A stretch of DNA of 64,000 bases from Bacillus sp. S/N-304-OC-R1 (lineage in GTDB: Bacteria; Bacillota; Bacilli; Bacillales; Cytobacillaceae), in assembly GCF_019749375.1 (NCBI RefSeq), contig NZ_JACWFE010000024.1, positions 248,001 to 312,000 of the forward strand, in the 5' to 3' direction. A program made the translations under genes and the position numbers. This document shows positions 43,571 through 53,842 of the stretch, one piece after another; within the stretch, counting starts at the first letter, position 1; each line of letters begins with the position of its first letter. The notes under the pieces were generated by a model that was not told the origin of the DNA, searched no databases, and saw only the letters and a program-made list of their open reading frames with translations.

Positions 43571-46168
43571 TTAATTTATTGTACTAGTGTCTAGAAGTGA
43601 TTCAAGCTCAGCAGCTGTAATTAAAACCTCTCTCGGCTTGCTTCCTCTCGTTTCCGAAATAAATCCTTGCTTTTCCATCATATCAATTAAACGTGCTGCA
43701 CGATTATAACCGATTTTAAACCTTCTTTGCAGACTAGAGGTTGATGCTGCCCCTTGGTCAATAACAAATTCGCATGCTTCATAGAACAATTCATCTTCTT
43801 CTTCAATAACCTGTGCTTTTTTAAGCAATTCTTCCTGTTCAAATAAATACTCAGGTTCACGTTCTCTCCTAACATGGGCAACAACGTCATCAATTTCCTG
43901 ATCAGAAACATATGTGCCTTGAAGGCGAACAGGTTTAGATGATCCATTTTCTAAGAAAAGCATGTCACCGCGTCCTAGCAGTTTCTCTGCTCCGCTAATA
44001 TCAATAATGGTACGCGAATCAATTTGTGAAGAAACCGAAAAAGCTATCCTTGTTGGGACATTCGCCTTGATTAAACCAGTAATGACATCAACAGATGGTC
44101 TCTGTGTAGCAATAATTAAGTGAATACCACAAGCCCTTGCCTTCTGGGCAATACGACAAATTGCTTCCTCTACATCTGCAGGTGACATCATCATCAGGTC
44201 TGCTAGCTCATCGATAATAATCACCATGTATGGAAGTTTATCTGAATAACGTTTATGCTCTTCAGCTAGTTCATTAAAGCGGCCAATATCTCTTACCCCT
44301 GTATGCGCAAATAGCTCATAACGACGTTCCATTTCCTCCACTGCCCATTTCAAAGCCGCCGTTGCTGCTTTTACATCTGTAATGACTGGGCTAACTAAGT
44401 GTGGAATTCGGTTATACGGAGCAAGCTCCACCATTTTGGGATCGATCAATATAAGCTTTAGTTCCTCAGGCGTTGCCTTATATAAAAGACTTACGAGAAT
44501 CGTATTAATGCAGACACTTTTTCCTGAACCTGTAGCACCAGCAATTAAGCCATGCGGCATTTTTCGCAAATCTGTCACGATCGGTTTGCCTGCAATATCC
44601 AATCCGAGAACAGCCGTTAAAGGAGACTGGCTATTATTAAACTCCGAGCTGTTAATAATTTCACTAATTAATACAGGTCTGCTTGTTTTGTTAGGTACTT
44701 CAATTCCTATTGTATGCTTGCCTGGGATAGGCGCTTCAATCCGGATATCTCTAGCAGCAAGGCTTAATTTTATGTCATCCGATAAATTTGTAATCTTATT
44801 AACCTTTACGCCTGGCTCTGGCTGCACTTCAAATCTAGTAACAGACGGACCTTGCGTAACATTAACAACATGTGCCCTTACATTAAAGTTTATTAATGTT
44901 GAGTTTAGAAGTTGCTCTTGTTCAATAAACCAATCAGATGGCTCCTCCCGATTAACTGGAGGCAATAGTAAGCTTTTCGAAGGAAATTGATAATATGAAA
45001 TATCATCTTCTTCTGTCAGAAAATCTTCTATAACAGGTGCTTTTTTCTCTGCAGCTCCTATAGTTTCTTCTATGGCTGATGCTATTCGATCAACACTAGG
45101 TTTGACCTCTTCGATTATTGGAGCTATTTCATGAAACTCAGATGCTTTATCTGTCTCCATACGAACTTCAGCCTTTTCAGCAAATGAAGGCATGAAAGGG
45201 ATTTTTGTTTTTTCAGATAGCCTTTGCTTATCATTTTTAAGCATAATCACATTAAATGGGATATGCTTCCTTGCTGGTGCTGCTTCCGCCACCGTTTCCT
45301 CTTCTTCTGGGTCTGCTGAAATGGTGGTAGCTTTATCCTCTGTTTCTTCTTCAATTTCAGTTTGATCCACTGAAATAAGTGTTTCTTCTTCACTTGAAAC
45401 TTCCACATCGAAGAATTGTTCTTCCCCATTGAACACTTCATCTTTTAAAAGCAGATCAACAGGATCAGAATACGGAACAGTCTGTAATTGAGCATCGTCG
45501 ATTACCTCATATTGCTCTGTATTTGCCTCAGTATACTCTTCCTCGAGATCTGTTTCTTCTTCAATCATATATGAAGGTTCTGGATGATCTAGAAAAACTG
45601 GATGATCTTCTTCTTGAACCTGTTCAGCTATATATTCATTAAATGGTGTTAGATTTTGTATTTGTTTTGCTTCAGATATTTGATCCTCTTGTATTATGTT
45701 GTTCAGTTCAAACTCAATAGGTTCAGATTCGAATTTTTTTAATGGTTCCTCTTTCTTCGGACGTCCAAACCCATAGATTGGAGAAGGAATTTCTGTTGGC
45801 CGAAAGGGACCCTTTCTTTGCGTTCTTTCCTTTTCAGCTTTTACTTTAATTTGAGCAGCTTTAGGCTCCTTTTCAACAGGGGCGCTTCTTTTCGCTCTCG
45901 TTTCCTGATATCTTGGGACCTGCTTTTTCGATTCCCTATCAACTCTAGGCTCTCTCGTTTTATGATTAGATTCTTCGTCAGGAATTAGTGGAAATCGGAA
46001 GTTTCCTTTCGGATATTGATATAATACCCGCGCATTTATATCTTTTGATGGTTCTGAGTGATTTTGAATCTCAGTAGGGTTTCTTCGTTCTTCTATCAAA
46101 TATTCTTCATCATATTCATTATTGTCGTCATTCTTAATTTTTTGGAATAGCTTTTTAATCCAACTCAA
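43571..46168 (-). CDS. sftA: DNA translocase SftA (FtsK/SpoIIIE family, soluble)
   Basis: Hexameric ATP-driven DNA pump that clears chromosome DNA from the closing septum. The 865 residues have a long acidic, low-complexity N-terminal linker (1 to about 400), an alpha/beta motor domain with Walker A GATGSGKSVC and Walker B IIIDELADLMMM, and a C-terminal winged-helix gamma domain (SLQRRFKIGYNRAARLIDMM). No membrane helices are present, which separates it from SpoIIIE. Position next to murC and ytpQ/ytpP matches B. subtilis ytpT/sftA. Confidence 0.95.
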   Translation of the reverse strand: MSWIKKLFQKIKNDDNNEYDEEYLIEERRNPTEIQNHSEPSKDINARVLYQYPKGNFRFPLIPDEESNHKTREPRVDRESKKQVPRYQETRAKRSAPVEKEPKAAQIKVKAEKERTQRKGPFRPTEIPSPIYGFGRPKKEEPLKKFESEPIEFELNNIIQEDQISEAKQIQNLTPFNEYIAEQVQEEDHPVFLDHPEPSYMIEEETDLEEEYTEANTEQYEVIDDAQLQTVPYSDPVDLLLKDEVFNGEEQFFDVEVSSEEETLISVDQTEIEEETEDKATTISADPEEEETVAEAAPARKHIPFNVIMLKNDKQRLSEKTKIPFMPSFAEKAEVRMETDKASEFHEIAPIIEEVKPSVDRIASAIEETIGAAEKKAPVIEDFLTEEDDISYYQFPSKSLLLPPVNREEPSDWFIEQEQLLNSTLINFNVRAHVVNVTQGPSVTRFEVQPEPGVKVNKITNLSDDIKLSLAARDIRIEAPIPGKHTIGIEVPNKTSRPVLISEIINSSEFNNSQSPLTAVLGLDIAGKPIVTDLRKMPHGLIAGATGSGKSVCINTILVSLLYKATPEELKLILIDPKMVELAPYNRIPHLVSPVITDVKAATAALKWAVEEMERRYELFAHTGVRDIGRFNELAEEHKRYSDKLPYMVIIIDELADLMMMSPADVEEAICRIAQKARACGIHLIIATQRPSVDVITGLIKANVPTRIAFSVSSQIDSRTIIDISGAEKLLGRGDMLFLENGSSKPVRLQGTYVSDQEIDDVVAHVRREREPEYLFEQEELLKKAQVIEEEDELFYEACEFVIDQGAASTSSLQRRFKIGYNRAARLIDMMEKQGFISETRGSKPREVLITAAELESLLDTSTIN

Positions 46169-46276
46169 TGTATACCAACTCTTTCTTTAATTCTATCCTT
46201 TCTATTCTAACAGTATTTCGCGAAAATTGGAGAAAAAATAAGAGATTGAGTCTATTGGGGGAAGATTACAAGTAAA

Positions 46277-46303
46277 AAAGGACCACTTTAAAAGTGATCC
46301 TTT
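46277..46303 (-). terminator. Terminator of ytpQ
   Basis: AAAGGACCACTTT / AAAGTGATCCTTT form an imperfect long hairpin, with TTTTTTACTTG following on the minus strand. Confidence 0.78.
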
Positions 46304-46318
46304 CAACAATAAAACATC

Positions 46319-47122
46319 CTATTTCTTTTTCGTCTGCCCAAGTATAAAAATTGGTTCAAGCTCTCCGTTTTCATAGAGGAAAGATAAGGCAGTAATTGGG
46401 ACTCTTCCACTGGCAAAAAAGCTCATCGTTAATTCTGCTAAGATGTCATACCCTGTCTCATTGATAATATCCGCAATAATTAACACGTCCTGATGTGGAA
46501 CAGCAACAGCCATTGTTCCTGTTATCCGCTTTTCACTTTCCTTAAGAAAGGAATCATTTAAAATCCTGCTCGCATCATAACCATCGTTTTTATTTAGAAA
46601 ATAAAACGTATTTCCCGCGACTGTGTCACCTTTCATTTCTGTTGAAAGTGAACGTACATTAAATAAAGCAATTTCCCTTATTCGTTCAGGTGACCAGCCT
46701 TCTTTATCCATAAGCTTCGTATCAATTAAGCGGTATGTTGTTCCTTGATCGAGTGCATAGTAAATTCTTGTTTCAGCCGTATGTTCATCGGTAAAAAATG
46801 GAACATCCTCTTCCGATTGGATAGGAAAAGAGGTTGAACGAATAACTGGAAATATGTTCTTCTCAAAGCCAGTAAGCTGTATCGGGGCGTCTTCCATTGC
46901 TTGCAAGCCTTCCTCAACATAATACACAACCTCATCAATGGCCTTTTCCTTCCGATTTTCCCATTTCGCAATAATTCCCGGTAAGGAAATCGTGATTCCC
47001 TTCCCAGTTTCTTTATTTTCAATACGCAATTCGTCTTTTTTTCTATCAAATGAAAAAGTGCGATTATCTTTGGCTAACCGCTGTTCTAATTCCTTTTTCA
47101 TTTTTATACTATCCATTTTCAA
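46319..47122 (-). CDS. ytpQ: DUF1444 protein YtpQ
   Basis: Conserved protein of unknown function. The 267 residues are predicted soluble, with a family-conserved central stretch ([20 protein letters not shown], about residues 130-149) and C-terminal [20 protein letters not shown]. Start TTG 47122 is supported by AAGGAGGGAC seven bases upstream; the ATG at 47116 is nearer to the coding region but worse spaced. Lies between ytpP and sftA as in B. subtilis. Confidence 0.88.
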   Translation of the reverse strand: MKMDSIKMKKELEQRLAKDNRTFSFDRKKDELRIENKETGKGITISLPGIIAKWENRKEKAIDEVVYYVEEGLQAMEDAPIQLTGFEKNIFPVIRSTSFPIQSEEDVPFFTDEHTAETRIYYALDQGTTYRLIDTKLMDKEGWSPERIREIALFNVRSLSTEMKGDTVAGNTFYFLNKNDGYDASRILNDSFLKESEKRITGTMAVAVPHQDVLIIADIINETGYDILAELTMSFFASGRVPITALSFLYENGELEPIFILGQTKKK

Positions 47123-47157
47123 AACTAGTCCCTCCTTAGGAACATTACATAAAGAAA

Positions 47158-47188
47158 GGGCCGAACCCCGAATTGGGGGTCAGACCCC
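47158..47188. other. Overlapping GC-rich hairpins between ytpP and ytpQ
   Basis: Two mutually exclusive stems can form: CCGAACCCC with GGGGGTCAG (47161-47183) and GGGGT-CAG-ACCCC (47176-47188). They lie in the 94-bp gap between ytpP and ytpQ, in otherwise AT-rich sequence. Confidence 0.45.
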
Positions 47189-47216
47189 TGATATTAGTTA
47201 CTATAAAATTTTATTA

Positions 47217-47528
47217 TTAAAGTGAATCAATAAAGTTTTCGATCTCGTCCTGAGTTTTACGGTCTTTGCTCACAAAACGGCCTAATTCCTTGCCATCTTT
47301 AAAGCCGACAAAGCTAGGAATACCAAAGATATCAAGCTGCCCGCAAAGATCAATAAATTCATCACGGTCAACATAAATAAATGTATAGTCTTGATATTTA
47401 GCTTCGATTTCTGGCAAAATCGGTTCAATTACACGGCAATCAGGGCACCAATCGGCAGAAAACATAAAGATATGCTTTCCATTATCTCTTAGTTGTTCAA
47501 ATTGTTCCATAGATTCAAGCTTTTTCAT
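47217..47528 (-). CDS. ytpP: Thioredoxin-like protein YtpP
   Basis: Thioredoxin-fold protein, probably a thiol-disulfide reductant in the cytoplasm. The 103 residues have an active site WCPDC ([14 protein letters not shown], about 27-40) in place of the classical WCGPC, and the cis-proline loop [11 protein letters not shown]. The start [10 protein letters not shown] has GGAGAAGGA upstream. Upstream of ytpQ on the same strand. Partner unknown. Confidence 0.9.
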   Translation of the reverse strand: MKKLESMEQFEQLRDNGKHIFMFSADWCPDCRVIEPILPEIEAKYQDYTFIYVDRDEFIDLCGQLDIFGIPSFVGFKDGKELGRFVSKDRKTQDEIENFIDSL

Positions 47529-47777
47529 TTTCCTTCTCCTCCAGTATGGATCTTCATATCACCAAATCGAATCCAGCCTTTTTTCATCATATATTCAGAT
47601 AATATCAAACTAAAGATAGCTGAGCCAATAATATGCAACAATCTTTTAGAAAACAGCCTTCTAATATTAACCTTTTATTTTTATGGGTTTTTATCACATA
47701 TTGTCATATAAGGTAAAAAGTTCTATAATTAGGTAATATTTTAATTTTTAGAAAATTTTCATAAAGAGGTGAACAGT

Positions 47778-49844
47778 TTGAAAACCATCCGAGGCAAACT
47801 AGGGCTTATCATGTTTATGACTATCGGTGGTCTTATTTTACTCCTATCTTTTAATTTTATCCTTCAAACCGTGCAGGACAAAAGCCGAGAAAAAGAAGCA
47901 GCTTTATTATCAGTTGTTAATGGAAGCCAGGACATTATGTATAACCTTGCCATGACAAGAAAATATGAGCAGCAATTTTTAAGAACACCTGAGCAGCTTG
48001 GTGCTGATTTAGTTACTCAAAGTATTTTACGAGTTAAAGCTGAGTCTGCTAGATTAAGCGAGAAACAAGATAACGAGGATATCAAAGCCCAATTTAAAAT
48101 GGTTATTCAAAATTCGGAATCATACTTAGAAAGATTTACGATTTTATCAGGAATGTATAAGCAAATTGGTTTTAGTGATGACCAAGGCCTTAAAGGAAAA
48201 ATTTCAAGTACGGCAAATCAAATAACCAATTTAACTAAATTTCTTAAGAGCCCAATCATTGATGAACAACTTTTGCTTATGAGAATGTATGAGCAACAAT
48301 ACCTGGCAACAAAAAATGAAGAATCCTATCAGCAATTCCTTCATTCAGGTGAAACTTTTAAAAAGGAATTTGAAGCAAATGAAAGCCTAGACACCAGCTC
48401 AAAAGACTATCTAATTAGAAGATTATCTGAATACCAAGAGGCTTTGAATTCAATTCATACATCTTATCAGCAAACAGAGGAATTTATCATTTTATTCGAT
48501 AATGAAGCAAGATCCATTGAACAAGCTGCCAGTGAAGTTCAAAAAAGCATTATTGCAAACCAAGAGAAACTTCAAAAAGAAGTTAGCAGTCAAAATACTT
48601 TTTATACATATTTAGCTTATGCCATTAGTTTATTAATAATTGTCGCATTAATCTCCGGAGGTCTATTAATCTCAAGGGGAATCACCAATTCAATTACTCT
48701 ATTAAAAGCGGGAGCTGAAAAAATTGGCAGCGGAAATTTAGCCTATCGGGTTTCAGTTTCTGCAAAAGACGAAATGAGCGAGCTTGCTTATACCTTTAAT
48801 CAGATGGCCGAAAAGGTTCAGCATTCTTTCCTGAAAATACTCGATTCCTCCACTACGCTTCAATCCTCTTCTGAAAGTTTGGCTGCGATTTCAGAAGAAA
48901 CGACAGCTCAGGCGAATGAAGTAGATGCGGCGATTAAACAAATTGCCATAGGAGCAGAAAGGCAATCTGCTTATCTAGAAGAGAGCAGGATAGAAATACA
49001 GAAAGTAACACATGCCATTCATCATGCAGAAAATATAAGCCTTGAAATATTAAAAGATACAGAGATAACTGAGGAATTAGGACAAAATGGCATTTCTACA
49101 GTCCAGAATCTCCAGGTCATTTCCGATCAGTTTATTGATTTAGCCAATCATGTAAACGAAAAAGTTAGTGAGGCTGCCAATCAATCCAGCCATATTACCT
49201 CCATTGTAGATACGATTCAGGACATCGCTGATAATACAAATTTATTAGCATTAAATGCAGCCATCGAAGCGGCGAGAGCAGGTGACGCAGGAAAAGGATT
49301 TGCTGTTGTCGCTTCAGAAGTAAGAAAATTAGCAGAACGCTCTAAACAAGAAGCACAAGAAATTCATTTACTTGTATCATCGATGAATGAAATTATGGAG
49401 AAGCTGCTAAATGAAACAGATCATTTTAACGATTATAAGCTTCGTCAAGGGGAATCAGTTCAAAAGACACGGCACGCTTTTGAAACAATTGTCCATCATG
49501 TAAAGGAAATTCATCAAAAAATCAATTCAATTGGCACCGCTGTTAAAGATGTACAAGCCAATAACCATGTATTAAATGATCGGATTCAGGAAGTCTTCAT
49601 TGTATCTGAAGCTTCAACTGCTGCATCAGAAGAGGTTGCCGCATCAAGTGAAACTCAGCTTGAAGCTATTTCAAGAGTCAATTTGGCAGCAACCGACCTT
49701 AGTGCGATTGCCGGGGCTCTTAAGTTAGAGGTGAATCAGTTCAAACTGGACGCATTAGATGAGAAACGGTCAGATTCAAAAGCAAATAACAAACCTCATC
49801 GAATAAAATTAATTATGAACAACCTAAGAACAAAGCTTAAATAA
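47778..49844 (+). CDS. Methyl-accepting chemotaxis protein with helical bimodular-type sensor
   Basis: Membrane chemoreceptor of 688 residues. It has TM1 (about 8-28), a long extracytoplasmic helical region (about 30-275), TM2 (about 277-300), HAMP (about 300-350, [15 protein letters not shown]) and a signalling domain with the hairpin [20 protein letters not shown]. The sensor carries the motif R-x-YEQQ-(F/Y)-L twice, near residues 61 and 169, which fits a duplicated helical bimodular (HBM) domain. TTG 47778 is chosen because AAAGAGGTG stands 5 bases upstream. It sits alone between ytpP and a lipoprotein gene, not in the usual B. subtilis order. Confidence 0.92.
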   Translation: MKTIRGKLGLIMFMTIGGLILLLSFNFILQTVQDKSREKEAALLSVVNGSQDIMYNLAMTRKYEQQFLRTPEQLGADLVTQSILRVKAESARLSEKQDNEDIKAQFKMVIQNSESYLERFTILSGMYKQIGFSDDQGLKGKISSTANQITNLTKFLKSPIIDEQLLLMRMYEQQYLATKNEESYQQFLHSGETFKKEFEANESLDTSSKDYLIRRLSEYQEALNSIHTSYQQTEEFIILFDNEARSIEQAASEVQKSIIANQEKLQKEVSSQNTFYTYLAYAISLLIIVALISGGLLISRGITNSITLLKAGAEKIGSGNLAYRVSVSAKDEMSELAYTFNQMAEKVQHSFLKILDSSTTLQSSSESLAAISEETTAQANEVDAAIKQIAIGAERQSAYLEESRIEIQKVTHAIHHAENISLEILKDTEITEELGQNGISTVQNLQVISDQFIDLANHVNEKVSEAANQSSHITSIVDTIQDIADNTNLLALNAAIEAARAGDAGKGFAVVASEVRKLAERSKQEAQEIHLLVSSMNEIMEKLLNETDHFNDYKLRQGESVQKTRHAFETIVHHVKEIHQKINSIGTAVKDVQANNHVLNDRIQEVFIVSEASTAASEEVAASSETQLEAISRVNLAATDLSAIAGALKLEVNQFKLDALDEKRSDSKANNKPHRIKLIMNNLRTKLK

Positions 49845-49881
49845 GAAAAGTTATACTTTCTAATCTTTAAATAAAAAAATA

Positions 49882-49936
49882 AAAAAAGCTAAGTATTTAC
49901 TAAGGAATCCCTCAGCGATAATGCTTAGCTTTTTTC
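49882..49936. terminator. Convergent terminator after the second chemoreceptor
   Basis: AAAAAAGCTAAGTATT pairs with AATGCTTAGCTTTTTT (one mismatch), with A and T runs on both sides; likely bidirectional. Confidence 0.78.
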
Positions 49937-50446
49937 TTATCTCATTTTAACTGATTGAATAATTTCTGCCATTTTTGCTGCTTCGGCCGATAAACTTTTA
50001 GTTTTTGCCTGAGTTGTAATTTTTACCCCGCCTATGCCTACAATGAGTTCATTTAATGTATCTTCATTATTGTTTACTAATAGATAACCAAAATGCTTAT
50101 TTTTAGTAGAAAACGTTTCTTGATAGTCATAATCGTTTTGCTTCAGAGTTGCCTTATAAACCACTTTACTATCAGGGCCTTCATTCGGATTATAAAAAAG
50201 AATGTAAGTCTTCGATCCATTCTTTAAGATAATATTATTGGGCGTCTCTTTGTCTACTTCAAATCCGAAAGGCAAATAGAATTGTATATCTCCATTTTCA
50301 TTATTTGTAGCTTTTGGCTCCATTTTAAATGCTTCACCAACAGCATCCTTTGCAGCAGATTGCTCTTCTTTTAACGAGGCAGAACAAGCACTTAGCAGTA
50401 AAACAACAATAAACAAGAGCAAGGTAGCTTTTGAATGAATTTTCAT
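49937..50446 (-). CDS. Predicted lipoprotein of unknown function
   Basis: Not recognised. The chosen start ATG 50446 gives 169 residues: a lipoprotein signal peptide with lipobox LLSAC (cysteine about residue 20), then an extracellular domain of about 150 residues containing KATNNENGDIQFYLPFGFEV and NELIVGIGGVKITT. AGGAGGAAG lies 6 bases upstream; the longer frame (from 50491) would put the signal peptide internally. No partner in the same direction within 180 bp. Function unknown. Confidence 0.78.
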   Translation of the reverse strand: MKIHSKATLLLFIVVLLLSACSASLKEEQSAAKDAVGEAFKMEPKATNNENGDIQFYLPFGFEVDKETPNNIILKNGSKTYILFYNPNEGPDSKVVYKATLKQNDYDYQETFSTKNKHFGYLLVNNNEDTLNELIVGIGGVKITTQAKTKSLSAEAAKMAEIIQSVKMR

Positions 50447-50668
50447 ACTTTCTTCCTCCTTGCTAGGAAAAACTTCATCCTTTTCTATCATACATTTCTA
50501 TCTATTCATCTTGCAACCCTAATAGTTTGAAAATAATAGAAACTTCTAAACCGCTCCAGCACTTTCTTCAAGTAACTTATTTACCTTACATTTTTTCTAG
50601 CCAATGGAAAATCACGACATCTAGGACTGAATGTACTCTCTTATATTTTTGATAGAAAATAATTGAGA

Positions 50669-50692
50669 AAGGAGATAGCCGCTATCTCCTTC
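50669..50692 (-). terminator. Probable terminator of the DUF84 gene
   Basis: AAGGAGATAGC / GCTATCTCCTT is a near-perfect palindrome overlapping the stop codon of the gene at 50682, with TTTCTCAATTATTTTC after it on the minus strand. Confidence 0.5.
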
Positions 50693-51200
50693 CCTTTTTT
50701 CTGTATTCATATTGTCCGGCTAAAAGCTTTACAACATGTGTAAACATCTCAGCCCTGCTTATTTGGCCATTCGTAAATATTCCGATGGCTCCTTCCTTTT
50801 TGCGGACATCTTCCATTTCTGTAAAGCGTTCCATCACTGGACCAAGCTCTTCTCCAGCAAGCAATCTGTCAGCCACTTCTTTTGGCAGTGGTATTCTCGC
50901 TCCACCAGCTACAATGGGGGGCTCTCCTTTTTCTGCTAGTGCTCCCCAGTTGCATAAAAACAATCCATTTTCTGTTTTCTGAACACCGCCTTCCAGTCCT
51001 ATCCCAATTTCTCCGCCACCAGCTTCTAGTGCACTGATGGCCCTATTGATAGCACCTTTAATTGTCTCCTCATCCGAAAATGGCTGATCGCGAACTCCAG
51101 AAGGTACATCTGCCGTAATAAATTCTAAGTCCTCTGATTTAAAAACAGCTTGGACTGCTGAAACCTTTGCTGGATTTTTCGATCCAATTACTATTTTCAT
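50682..51200 (-). CDS. Inosine/xanthosine triphosphatase-type protein, DUF84 family
   Basis: Predicted house-cleaning NTP phosphatase that removes inosine or xanthosine triphosphate from the pool. The 172 residues start MKIVIGSKNPAKVSAVQAVF and carry the family motifs VPSGVRDQPFSDEETIKGA and IGIGLEGGV, matching YjjX-type NTPases of the DUF84 family. It is 77 bp downstream of ytoP, with a terminator between, on the same strand. Substrate is a family inference. Confidence 0.85.
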   Translation of the reverse strand: MKIVIGSKNPAKVSAVQAVFKSEDLEFITADVPSGVRDQPFSDEETIKGAINRAISALEAGGGEIGIGLEGGVQKTENGLFLCNWGALAEKGEPPIVAGGARIPLPKEVADRLLAGEELGPVMERFTEMEDVRKKEGAIGIFTNGQISRAEMFTHVVKLLAGQYEYRKKGRR

Positions 51201-51226
51201 TTGTCTTACTCCTTTTGTATTGAGTG

Positions 51227-51258
51227 AAAAAGAGGCACCAACTAGGCTGCCTCTTTTT
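51227..51258 (-). terminator. Terminator of ytoP
   Basis: AAAAAGAGGCA / TGCCTCTTTTT form an 11-bp perfect stem. T-run present on both strands; it closes ytoP ahead of the DUF84 gene. Confidence 0.85.
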
Positions 51259-51277
51259 TTGATGTCTGCTACAGCTG

Positions 51278-52351
51278 TCAGCTGTTTTGACGAATAGCTT
51301 CAACGGTTGTGCGGTCACAGGATTTAACAAGTTTAACGAGTAATTCCTTTGCTGCTGCGTAATCATCTACATGTACAATAGATGCATGTGTATGAATATA
51401 GCGTGAGCAAATACCAATTACAGCACTAGGCACACCCTCGTTGGAGAGGTGAACACTTCCTGCATCCGTACCTCCTTGAGAAATAAAATATTGATATGGA
51501 ATGTTATTTGTTTCAGCTGTATCAAGAACAAATTCTCTCATTCCACGATGAGTAACCATTGATCGATCATAAATTCTTAATAGTGTTCCTTTTCCTAACT
51601 GTCCAAACTCATTTTTATCTCCAGACATATCATTAGCAGGACTTGCATCTAATGCGAAGAAAATGTCCGGTTTAATCATATTAGCTGCTGTTCTTGCTCC
51701 GCGAAGCCCTACTTCTTCCTGAACAGTTGCACCTGAATAAAGGATATTAGGAAGCTTTTCGTCTTTCACTTCTTCTAAAAGCTCAACGGCTAATCCGCAG
51801 CCATAGCGATTATCCCAAGCTTTAGCAAGAATTTTCTTCTCATTTGCCATCGGTGTAAACGGACAAATTGGAACAATTTGCTGCCCTGGCTTAATGCCAA
51901 TCTTCTCGGCATCCTCACGGTTATCCGCACCAATATCAATAAGCATGTTTGTGATTTCCATCGGCTTGCTGCGTTTAGCTTCGTCTAATAGATGTGGAGG
52001 AATCGAACCAATAACACCAATAACAGGACCATTATCAGTAATGATCTGCACTCTTTGCGCTAATAAGACTTGGCTCCACCAGCCGCCTAATGTTTGAAAG
52101 CGAATCATGCCATTATTGGTAACGGAGGTTACCATAAAGCCTACCTCATCCATATGTCCAGCTACCATGACAGTTGGGCCATTTTCGTCTCCTCTTTTTA
52201 CGCCAAAAATACTCCCTAGCTTGTCCTGAACGACTTCATCTGCATATTGACCAAGCTGTTCTCTCATAAATTTACGGACTAAGTGTTCATTACCAGGTGC
52301 CCCTGGCAGCTCAGTTAAGGTTTTAAAAAGCTGTAGCGTTTTTTCGTTCAT
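51278..52351 (-). CDS. ytoP: M42-family aminopeptidase YtoP
   Basis: Metal-dependent aminopeptidase of the M42 (TET/glutamyl aminopeptidase) family. The 357 residues have the first metal histidine in [14 protein letters not shown], the bridging aspartate in [12 protein letters not shown], the catalytic pair in [10 protein letters not shown], and GIPSRY-like [15 protein letters not shown] near the C-terminus. AAAGGAGAAAACC precedes ATG 52351. The neighbouring pepV and ampS also act on peptides. Confidence 0.93.
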   Translation of the reverse strand: MNEKTLQLFKTLTELPGAPGNEHLVRKFMREQLGQYADEVVQDKLGSIFGVKRGDENGPTVMVAGHMDEVGFMVTSVTNNGMIRFQTLGGWWSQVLLAQRVQIITDNGPVIGVIGSIPPHLLDEAKRSKPMEITNMLIDIGADNREDAEKIGIKPGQQIVPICPFTPMANEKKILAKAWDNRYGCGLAVELLEEVKDEKLPNILYSGATVQEEVGLRGARTAANMIKPDIFFALDASPANDMSGDKNEFGQLGKGTLLRIYDRSMVTHRGMREFVLDTAETNNIPYQYFISQGGTDAGSVHLSNEGVPSAVIGICSRYIHTHASIVHVDDYAAAKELLVKLVKSCDRTTVEAIRQNS

Positions 52352-52523
52352 GGGTTTTCTCCTTTATTTTTCTTCATAATATTTTATGTATACTTCTATT
52401 ATTTTACAGAACTTTTCGCTTGGTTACCACTAATTAAGTTTTTGTCCAAGACCATTATTTGATAAGATAATACAGAGATACAATCTGGGCATATTTATTT
52501 TTCCATTTGGGGGAGTGCTGCTT

Positions 52524-52838
52524 ATGAACTGGAAATCATTTTTATTAGGTGTTGGTGTTGGCATAGCAGGGGGGTATGCAGCGAGAGAATTGATTGCACA
52601 TAAAGTAACGGTTTCACCTGAAAAAGCATTAGCCAATGCCAAGGAAGCCTTTAAGAAAGAAGGACCGATTAGCGGGTCTTGGATACAAATGCAAACAGAG
52701 GCCTTCCAAAAAAATCAGCTGACGTACAATGTCTATCGCGGCGGAATATCAAGATTTACTGGTGAAGATACAGAGCAATATGAATTTATAGCAGATGCAA
52801 AAACAGGAGCAATACTTGAGGCTTATCAGCTGGCTTAG
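52524..52838 (+). CDS. ytzB: YtzB-like PepSY-domain small protein
   Basis: Small protein, probably membrane-anchored through its N-terminal FLLGVGVGIAGGYAARELIA segment, with a PepSY-like fold in the rest (PEKALANAKEAFKKEG, EQYEFIADAKTGAILEAYQLA). ATG 52524 is chosen (104 residues) because GGGGGAG lies 8 bases before it; GTG 52515 is the other in-frame choice. Lies between divergent ytoP and ytnP as in B. subtilis. PepSY domains usually restrain peptidases; that role is inference here. Confidence 0.82.
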   Translation: MNWKSFLLGVGVGIAGGYAARELIAHKVTVSPEKALANAKEAFKKEGPISGSWIQMQTEAFQKNQLTYNVYRGGISRFTGEDTEQYEFIADAKTGAILEAYQLA

Positions 52839-52855
52839 ATGAAAATGCTGAAAAT

Positions 52856-52886
52856 GCTGCACTTCCAAATGAAATGGAAGTGCAGT
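52856..52886 (+). terminator. Terminator between ytzB and ytnP
   Basis: CTGCACTTCCA / TGGAAGTGCAG form an 11-bp perfect stem, followed by TTTGTTT. Coordinates are to within a base or two. Confidence 0.75.
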
Positions 52887-52890
52887 TTGT

Positions 52891-53730
52891 TTATCGAACC
52901 CTATTTAACTTTTCAACTAACTGACCCTCTTGATTCCATTTAACAGCACGATAATAAGCATCATGATAAAAAGAAAACCAAGCATTTTTTTCGATACCAT
53001 AATGAATCCATTTTTCTTTTGCCCAAATGGAGTCCATTGGATAGTCATCATACGCAAGTACCCAAAGAACATTTTGATGCGCATGAGTCGGCATAATGTC
53101 TCCCATATGGATAAGTATATCTTCTCCGTCTTCAATGATAATAATGGAATGTCCATCACTATGTCCGCCTGTATGCACCATTCTAACGGAGTGTAGCGTC
53201 CATTCCTTTTCAAACGTGACGACTTGCTCCTGAATGCTCTCCCAATTTTGCTTCCAATATGTATTTCGAGAGCGAATATTCGGATCTCGCATTTCATTCC
53301 ATTCAGTTTGTGACACAATAATTTTGGCATTTGGAAATACAGAGGTATACGATTCCCCATCAGGCATAGTTAATCCGCAAGCATGATCAAAATGCAGATG
53401 TGTCATCAAAATATAATCGATATCACCTGGTTTCAAGTTTAATGTTTCTAAATCCCCTACTACAGATGATTCTTCAAGCGCACCGAAGTTTCTCTTTTGC
53501 TTGTCAGTAAGCTTTCCAGTTCCTAGCCCTGAGTCTACCAAAATTTTTTTCCCATTTGTTTGAATTAATATTGGATCTGTACGAAGCTCTATTTGGTTAT
53601 TTTCATTACAAGGATACTTTTTTGACCATAATGGCTTTGGGACCACTCCAAACATGGCCCCTCCATCAAGATAATTTACTCCACCGCGCAGCCAAGTCAG
53701 CTTCGTATTTTGCAATTGCATTGTCTCCAT
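52891..53730 (-). CDS. ytnP: YtnP metallo-beta-lactamase-fold lactonase
   Basis: MBL-fold hydrolase; B. subtilis YtnP is a lactonase that quenches acyl-homoserine-lactone-type signals. The 279 residues have the zinc motif [12 protein letters not shown] (about 106-117), further histidines in [15 protein letters not shown] and [23 protein letters not shown] precedes ATG 53730. Upstream of it lies trmB on the same strand. The activity is known for the orthologue, and inferred here. Confidence 0.9.
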   Translation of the reverse strand: METMQLQNTKLTWLRGGVNYLDGGAMFGVVPKPLWSKKYPCNENNQIELRTDPILIQTNGKKILVDSGLGTGKLTDKQKRNFGALEESSVVGDLETLNLKPGDIDYILMTHLHFDHACGLTMPDGESYTSVFPNAKIIVSQTEWNEMRDPNIRSRNTYWKQNWESIQEQVVTFEKEWTLHSVRMVHTGGHSDGHSIIIIEDGEDILIHMGDIMPTHAHQNVLWVLAYDDYPMDSIWAKEKWIHYGIEKNAWFSFYHDAYYRAVKWNQEGQLVEKLNRVR

Positions 53731-53810
53731 ATATTCCCCTCCTACTTTGATATTATTTTACCATTTGTATTTTACTTGTAAAAATTTTTCGAATCATCTC
53801 TCATTTAAAA

Positions 53811-53836
53811 AAAGCTTACCAAAAACGGTAAGCTTT
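53811..53836 (-). terminator. Terminator of trmB
   Basis: AAAGCTTACC / GGTAAGCTTT stem of 10 bp, with a 6-base loop and TTTTTAAATG after it on the minus strand. Confidence 0.82.
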
Positions 53837-53842
53837 CTAATT

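Noticed and set aside
44382..44990. 202-codon plus-strand frame inside sftA
   Set aside because: Fully antisense to the conserved SftA motor domain and lacks a ribosome-binding site; a shadow of the real gene.
47714..47739. Sigma-D promoter upstream of the second chemoreceptor
   Set aside because: TAAA with GGTAATAT at 14 bases has only 5 of 8 matches in the -10 element; too weak.
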